Below are positions 31,239 through 35,980 of a DNA stretch of 35,980 nt, in pieces. A program made the position numbers and the translations under genes. Origin of the DNA: B8-G4 sp033720735 (GTDB lineage Bacteria > Bacteroidota > Bacteroidia > Chitinophagales > Saprospiraceae); assembly GCA_033720735.1 (NCBI GenBank), contig JAWWBX010000008.1:1-35980 (forward strand), given 5' to 3'. How positions within the stretch are numbered: position 1 is the stretch's first letter; each line of letters starts with the position of its first letter. The notes under the pieces were generated by a model, which was given only the letters and a program-made list of their open reading frames with translations, was not told where the DNA came from and did not search any database.

Positions 31239-32714
31239 TTACCGACCCACCAGTACTTTTTTTGAATGTGTTTTGCCGTTCCAAACGACGCTGGTCACAT
31301 ATATTCCAGGCAACAGTACAGAAGCGTCAATTTGCTCAGTATCCCACCCACGGCCTCTCGCCACATCCCGTCCAAGAACATCGAAAAGCCAATATTCAAA
31401 CTGGCCATTCGCCTCGATGGTGATCACATCCGATGCCGGATTAGGGAATACCGTGACTTGCACAGGATCTTCAAGGGCTGTTGTGCTGAGAACCGGGTCA
31501 AGCGTATCACATGGGCTTCCTTCCCATGTACCAAGTCTGTAATGCGGGAAATTGGGTGTGGCAAAAGCATGGAGGGTCGGCAGATCAACACCATGCTGTT
31601 CGACATTGCATGCCTCACCATGAAGGTTGGGATTGTGGATAACGTGTAATCGATCAACGCTAGCCGGTGCGGTAAGATAGATCTTCCCGTTTGGCGCAAG
31701 CATCGCATGATAGAATGCCGTACTAAGTGGCGACTGAAAGCCGTCGTACACCGCCACCAGCTCATGACTGCCGGCTATATCCGCTGCCCACATATCGTAT
31801 TGATAGAGTTTCAGCGTGGTGCTGATGTACAAATACCGCCCGTTTGGCGAAAATGCTGCACCTCCGGAAAATACCGTATCAGTCGGGAATCCAAAGCCTA
31901 AATGATTGGATAGCTCGCCAGAACATCTGTCGAAATCGTAGATGTGCACGCCATTGTCAGGGTTCATGCGTACATATCGTGATCCATCCGGGCTGAACGT
32001 TACCTGGCCCGCATCATCAATAAAGCTCCAGGCTGGCCCAATTTGCTGTACGTGCACTTTCTCAACTCCTGAAGGTTCTGAAAGGAATATGTGCGCGTTA
32101 TTTGAAGCATACTCAAAAAGTAATATCCACCAGTCTCGTCCATTGGCGTGGCGGACGGCAGATACATTTCGCGCAAAGCTTGAGGAATCGATCACTACGT
32201 CTGGTTGGGTTACAACCAATTTGTCATCGACAGATTCAATTTGTGTGTAGCGTAGTTGCTCATAGATTCCGGCTTGACTAAGCCAGATATGAATGAGTCT
32301 GTATGTCTTGGTAAGTCCATTGTCAACGGGAACAAATATAATTCCCTGAGATGCAGGATAACCACCTTCGCAATACAGGTCGTGAATGAACCCGGGATTA
32401 ATGGAGTCTCCTCCCTCGATGATCTGGTGATCCGCCCCTACAATCACACATCCGTTGGAGTAAAGACGCAGTTCACCTTGCGCACTTGAAATGCTTGCAA
32501 TCGCCCGAAAATCCAGCGGGATCTCAAAGAAACTGACGATGGGTGTATCAGTGCTAAAGTCGATCATGGATCCGCCAAATCCATTGATCTGGTCATTGGG
32601 ATCATATCCCAACAACCAGACCTGATCATGACTCTGACAGATGCCGGTTTGTGTCGCAACAAAGAGCATCAGCGAAGCCAGGATCATAGAATGTAATCCC
32701 TTCTTTCGAGTCAT
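31239..32714 (-). CDS. Secreted propeller-like protein with T9SS sorting domain
   Basis: A 491-residue protein with a signal peptide (MILASLMLFVATQTGICQ after MTRKKGLHS). WD40-like beta-propeller blades follow, with recurring motifs such as VTFSPDGSRYVRMNPDNGVH, AAFSPNGRYLYISTTLKLYQ, and AMLAPNGKIYLTAP. The C-terminal T9SS type A domain spans about 410-491 (VFPNPASDVITIEA, YWLFDVLGRDVARG, LLPGIYVTSVVWNG, KKVLVGR). It would be exported by Sec and type IX systems to the surface; the role is unknown. Its ATG overlaps the stop of the upstream beta-helix gene by four bases (ATGA), so they form one operon. Proteins of this type are common surface cargo in Bacteroidota. Confidence 0.9.
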   Translation of the reverse strand: MTRKKGLHSMILASLMLFVATQTGICQSHDQVWLLGYDPNDQINGFGGSMIDFSTDTPIVSFFEIPLDFRAIASISSAQGELRLYSNGCVIVGADHQIIEGGDSINPGFIHDLYCEGGYPASQGIIFVPVDNGLTKTYRLIHIWLSQAGIYEQLRYTQIESVDDKLVVTQPDVVIDSSSFARNVSAVRHANGRDWWILLFEYASNNAHIFLSEPSGVEKVHVQQIGPAWSFIDDAGQVTFSPDGSRYVRMNPDNGVHIYDFDRCSGELSNHLGFGFPTDTVFSGGAAFSPNGRYLYISTTLKLYQYDMWAADIAGSHELVAVYDGFQSPLSTAFYHAMLAPNGKIYLTAPASVDRLHVIHNPNLHGEACNVEQHGVDLPTLHAFATPNFPHYRLGTWEGSPCDTLDPVLSTTALEDPVQVTVFPNPASDVITIEANGQFEYWLFDVLGRDVARGRGWDTEQIDASVLLPGIYVTSVVWNGKTHSKKVLVGR

Positions 32715-35587
32715 TCAGTTAGAATTAACTTTTGTGAGCTCGTTATCCCTGTTGTGTTTCTAAAGATAACAAAATAGGTGCCTGCCGGCAGACCCTGCAA
32801 ACTGAACCTTTGGGTCAAGGCATCGCGCACCGGACGGTTCGCAACCGCTTTACCATTAACGTCAGTAATTAAAAGATAGCCACTTGCTCTCTGGTCCCAA
32901 ACAATGGAGCACTCTCCACTTGTCGGATTGCTGACGACACTCCATTCATTACTGGTAACATCTGCCGTTTCGGATGAAGTAATTGCAGACTGTCCAGCTG
33001 ACACTGTATCTGCCCCGTCAAGGAAACCCGGATCTGAGCAAGGATATATGAATGCGCGGGCCAGTAGAACAGTTCGCCCAAACTCGCCGGCGTCCCGACT
33101 GGCAATACTCTTCAAAGTATCATATTGCACGGATGTTATTGAATCGTTCAGTGCGCGTTTGAGTCTAATCTGCAGGAGCCAATAGTTATCTTCCTCATGT
33201 TGCTCGTTCTTTGGCAAATCTGTTAATGAGTCAATTGCACTAGACAACAGATCATCTTGCAATCTGGTTATTTCGGAATGGTGGTTGTCCAGTGAGTCAG
33301 AAAGAACCTTTATTGAGTCAATCCACGTAGTAGCTGAGTTGAGTGCCGTTGAATCCAGGTTGAGGGTGTCGATGGTTTTGGTCTGAGACGTATCAACTAA
33401 TAGCAGCTCTTCCAAGGCATCTTGAATCAAATCATGGGTGCTATCAACAAGAGTCTGTAGAGAATCAGACAATTCCATTGCCTCGAAGTACAACAGCTCA
33501 ACTGCCGCATGTTTGGCGTAAGAAGAATCGATATGATCATTGTAAAACGTGTCCATTTTGGAGTTCGTTGGCCGAAGCGAATCAATTCGCATCAGCTTAT
33601 ACATAAACTCCTTTTTAGCTATCCACTGCGAGGCATCGGAATATGTAGTATCAAACAGCTCGTCATCCATCAATAGCGTGTCCCAGGCGGTGATACGCCC
33701 ATCTATGGGCGTCGCCGGAGTTTGGCATGCATTAATAGTTCCAGTTTCAACCTTGAACCACAGATCCAGAAGTGGATCTCGATTGGGAGGGAGAATATCA
33801 GTATTGCTGTTCTGTACCCAAAAGAAATTATTCTCCGAGTTGCTCTCACATTCGGCAGCATGTTCTGAATAGTGAGATTGATTGGTAGACCAGCGATTGT
33901 CAAACCTTCGTTGATCTCCGTTCCACGGCATAGGGCTACCAACCGATCCGGTTAGATACAGACCACGCTCGTGTACGTCGATGTCCGAGCTCCGCATTTC
34001 TAATGGCATATTATTTCCGGCTAAATGCACTCCACGTTTTGACAAGTCAGTATGATTGTCACAAAGTGATACATTTGGTGAGTCTTCAATGTGAATAGCA
34101 CACTGGAGGGTTTGTCCTGTAGTAGTGCCATCCACGTCGTTGTGGTTGACTTCATGTCCAATTCCATTGACAACACTTTCAAGAGCAATGCCATATCTTC
34201 CTTGCGCGAAGCTTGACGAACTTGTTTCAATTGTGTTTTTGGTAACCTTAAAATTATCTTGTTGATCTGCAAGGATATGTATTTGCACACCGGCCCCTGT
34301 CATTTCGGACTCAATGTGATTACTATCAATGAGCATTTTATCGATTGCGGGAAATTCAGATACCGTCAATACCCCAAATGTTGCGCTAACCGCGTCAATG
34401 ATCACTGTATCTTTTTGTATGATGTAGTGTGGGTCCTCGCCAGACCCCACTCCTCAGCTCACCAGGATTGCCCCAATTGAAGCGTTTTCAGTCAGTTCGA
34501 TATGACAGTTACAGATTTCCATTGTTTGGCCTTCCTGGTTGTTGTCCACATAAATGGCGGCGAGCATTTCACCCGTAAATTCAGCACCTTCGACATAGAG
34601 ATTAGCACCCCTTGTTTGAATGGCGTTCCACTGGCAGTCATTGAACGTGGAGCGACCTTTCCATTCATCATTGACCCAAAGTGTCTGTACTTCAACATTG
34701 CCGCCCAAGGCGTTTATTCCAAATCCGCCTTCTTCTCCAGATCCGTTAGGATCATACATGCGGTCAAAGTGGCAGTTCGTTATAACAACTGTGCCTTTTT
34801 CGACAAGGAATCCATTTTGCAGGTCTTCGAAGAAGTTGCCCTCAAATGGAAAGCCAAAGTATCCTACCCCCTGTGTGATATGAACTCCCGCATATGTAAT
34901 GTCAGAGAGAGTCGTTTCATTTAGCTCAGCAGTGCACGAGAATGTATTACCACGAAACAGGTTGACATTAATTCCCTCATGATCGGCACTACTATTTCCA
35001 TTCCGAATGACAATGTGATTGCGGTCAAAGGTGTTGTCCATCAAGCTAAGGATTCCTCCATCGTCACAAGTCATTAGGTACTTGGCGTCCTCGTACTCCG
35101 ACACAAAGGATCTTAAGCTCCCACCTTCCCTAACTTCAATGCCCTCCCACATGTGAGTGCACGCGAACCAACTGCTGAAGTACGAGAATAGGTACTCTCC
35201 ATCCAGGATCACGATTTTGGCATCGTCACCCATCTTAATACGGCAGTTATAAAATCCGGCAGGATCATCTAAAATTAGAGTCCCATTAATAACAATGTCT
35301 TCGTTGCTCACACCCCATGGAGAAGGAAATCCAATACCGGTATTGGACCAATATGTTGTGCTCGACGAACTTTCGCCAATCCTTCGTGGTGTCTGGTCGA
35401 AATCCGTAATTGACTCACACAGGGTCGTTTCATTAGGTATCGTCCAATCTTCGAGATTTACACATTCCTGAAAAACCTGGGCGTTCAATTTTCCAGAAAG
35501 TAACAACCCTATCGACAATAGAAGACAGGTCAGTACTCGCAGGTTTTTTACTGAGCAATAAAAAAGGTGATTAAATAATTCACACAT
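32711..35587 (-). pseudogene. Beta-helix T9SS surface protein gene interrupted by one in-frame TGA
   Basis: Two apparent ORFs (34454-35629 and 32711-34450) lie in the same frame, separated only by TGA (34456-34454) and one Gly codon. The first part has a signal peptide (start best at the ATG at 35587; LLLSIGLLLSGKLNAQ) and right-handed parallel beta-helix rungs, but no C-terminal sorting domain. The second continues the rungs (SNHIESEMTGAGVQI; TKNTIETSSSSF). It then has a helical, Ser/Asp-rich region (about 310-480 of that part, with DSLQTLVDSTHDL) and a T9SS tail (WSVVSNPTSGECSIV, LPAGTYFVIFRNT), but no signal and only a GTG start. One protein of about 957 residues is therefore broken by a single codon: a nonsense mutation, a sequencing error or recoding. 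Carbohydrate binding or cleavage is the usual role of such helices. Confidence 0.8.
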
Positions 35588-35765
35588 GACAGGAGGGTTT
35601 AGAGTTACCAAAATAGGGGGGAAGAACACCTATGCCAGGGCTCTGACTTATATGATATGCTTGGGCAAATGTGGGGTGAGAAGCCTTATCAAGTTGGGGG
35701 TATTCCAGTCAACATGTCAAGTCATGGCCATGACTTTAACAGAAAAATCCGGGTAAACCCTGAGT
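35588..35765. promoter_or_regulatory. Spacer before the surface-protein operon
   Basis: A TATTTTG stretch on the minus strand (35615-35609), one base short of the TAnnTTTG box, lies 21 bases before the ATG at 35587 and is the best promoter candidate. The 18-bp palindrome lies further upstream. No gene was found. Confidence 0.35.
35719..35736. repeat. 18-bp perfect palindrome
   Basis: AAGTCATGGCCATGACTT is its own reverse complement. It lies 29 bases after the stop of the XRE-type gene and about 130 bases upstream of the surface-protein gene. It may be an operator or, with a GGCC loop, a transcript-end hairpin, though no T-run follows on the minus strand. Confidence 0.7.
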
Positions 35766-35980
35766 TCAGCGTGATCGGTCGACTTTTGTCAGGAAAGTGC
35801 TGATCCGTTCAGAATTCCTGGACAGTGGTTGATGTCGATTCATCTCCCATCCGCATATGGTGTTAGTGGAAACATTGAGTAATTGGCCAACCACAGACTG
35901 CGAGAGTTTTCGATCAAGTCGTGCCTTCCTCAACTGATCACCAATCGTTTTTAAGTGCCTTGAATAAGCCGGATGGAGTG
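35766..35980 (-). CDS. 3' part of an XRE-family helix-turn-helix protein, cut by the window edge
   Basis: The last 70 codons of a gene whose start lies outside the window. The frame reads HLKTIGDQLRKARLDRKLSQ, then a helix-turn-helix with VVGQLLNVSTNTICGWE, then a helix ending in STFLTKVDRSR. The order IGDxLRKxRL, LSQ, V-x2-LLNVSxNTI-x2-WE is that of Cro/C1-type DNA-binding domains, found at the end of phage-like or host regulators and of short site-recognition proteins. The rest of the protein, and so its role, cannot be seen. It is on the same strand as the downstream surface-protein genes, about 180 bases before their start, with an 18-bp palindrome between. Confidence 0.7.
   Translation of the reverse strand, partial: LHPAYSRHLKTIGDQLRKARLDRKLSQSVVGQLLNVSTNTICGWEMNRHQPLSRNSERISTFLTKVDRSR

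Overview
The window looks like a chromosomal segment of a Bacteroidota bacterium. Several starts are preceded by the phylum's TAnnTTTG promoter box. Three ORFs carry type IX secretion (T9SS) sorting tails. The gene families are typical of the phylum: etfB-etfA followed by a DUF151 nuclease, htrA divergent from dapF, a LVIvD-type choice-of-anchor B protein and lepA. Fairly high GC and gene content make a Saprospiria-like lineage possible, but I cannot fix it below phylum. No rRNA, tRNA, CRISPR array or transposase was found.

Left third (62-10302, minus strand): the standout locus is a tightly packed five-gene unit. In transcription order it encodes (1) a membrane protein with two helices each carrying His-x13-His, as in di-heme b-type quinol-reactive cytochromes; (2) a membrane-anchored ferredoxin-like/FAD/NAD(P)-binding oxidoreductase; (3) a secreted protein with 23 CxxCH motifs; (4) a giant secreted protein with 58 CxxCH motifs; and (5) an outer-membrane beta-barrel with an N-terminal periplasmic domain. 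Together they read as a trans-envelope electron conduit from the quinone pool or NAD(P)H through the periplasm to the outer membrane. The 58-heme protein has a hierarchical repeat: successive 9-heme blocks carry 1, 1, 2 and 3 copies of a 75-residue three-heme module. A 16-bp perfect palindrome sits just before the first start codon of the unit.

Middle (10512-30939): mostly housekeeping and small accessory genes. They are an NTF2-like exported protein, a lipoprotein, a VOC protein, a small oxidase-subunit-I-like membrane protein, a large TPR lipoprotein, a DUF481-like outer-membrane protein, NhaA, HtrA, a small membrane protein overlapping dapF, a TPR protein, EtfBA, a bifunctional nuclease, a T9SS cargo protein, threonine aldolase, a lipoprotein, a secreted C1 peptidase, a DUF998 membrane protein, an ArsR-like regulator flanked by a 31-bp direct repeat, another lipoprotein and LepA.

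Right end (30940-35980): a 31-bp tandem repeat follows lepA. Then come two T9SS surface-protein genes on the minus strand with visibly lower GC. One is a right-handed beta-helix protein split by a single in-frame TGA. The window ends in the 3' part of an XRE-type regulator gene, with an 18-bp perfect palindrome between it and the surface-protein genes.

Identifications are from reading translations and motifs. No database search was run, and domain names are by recall of family signatures.
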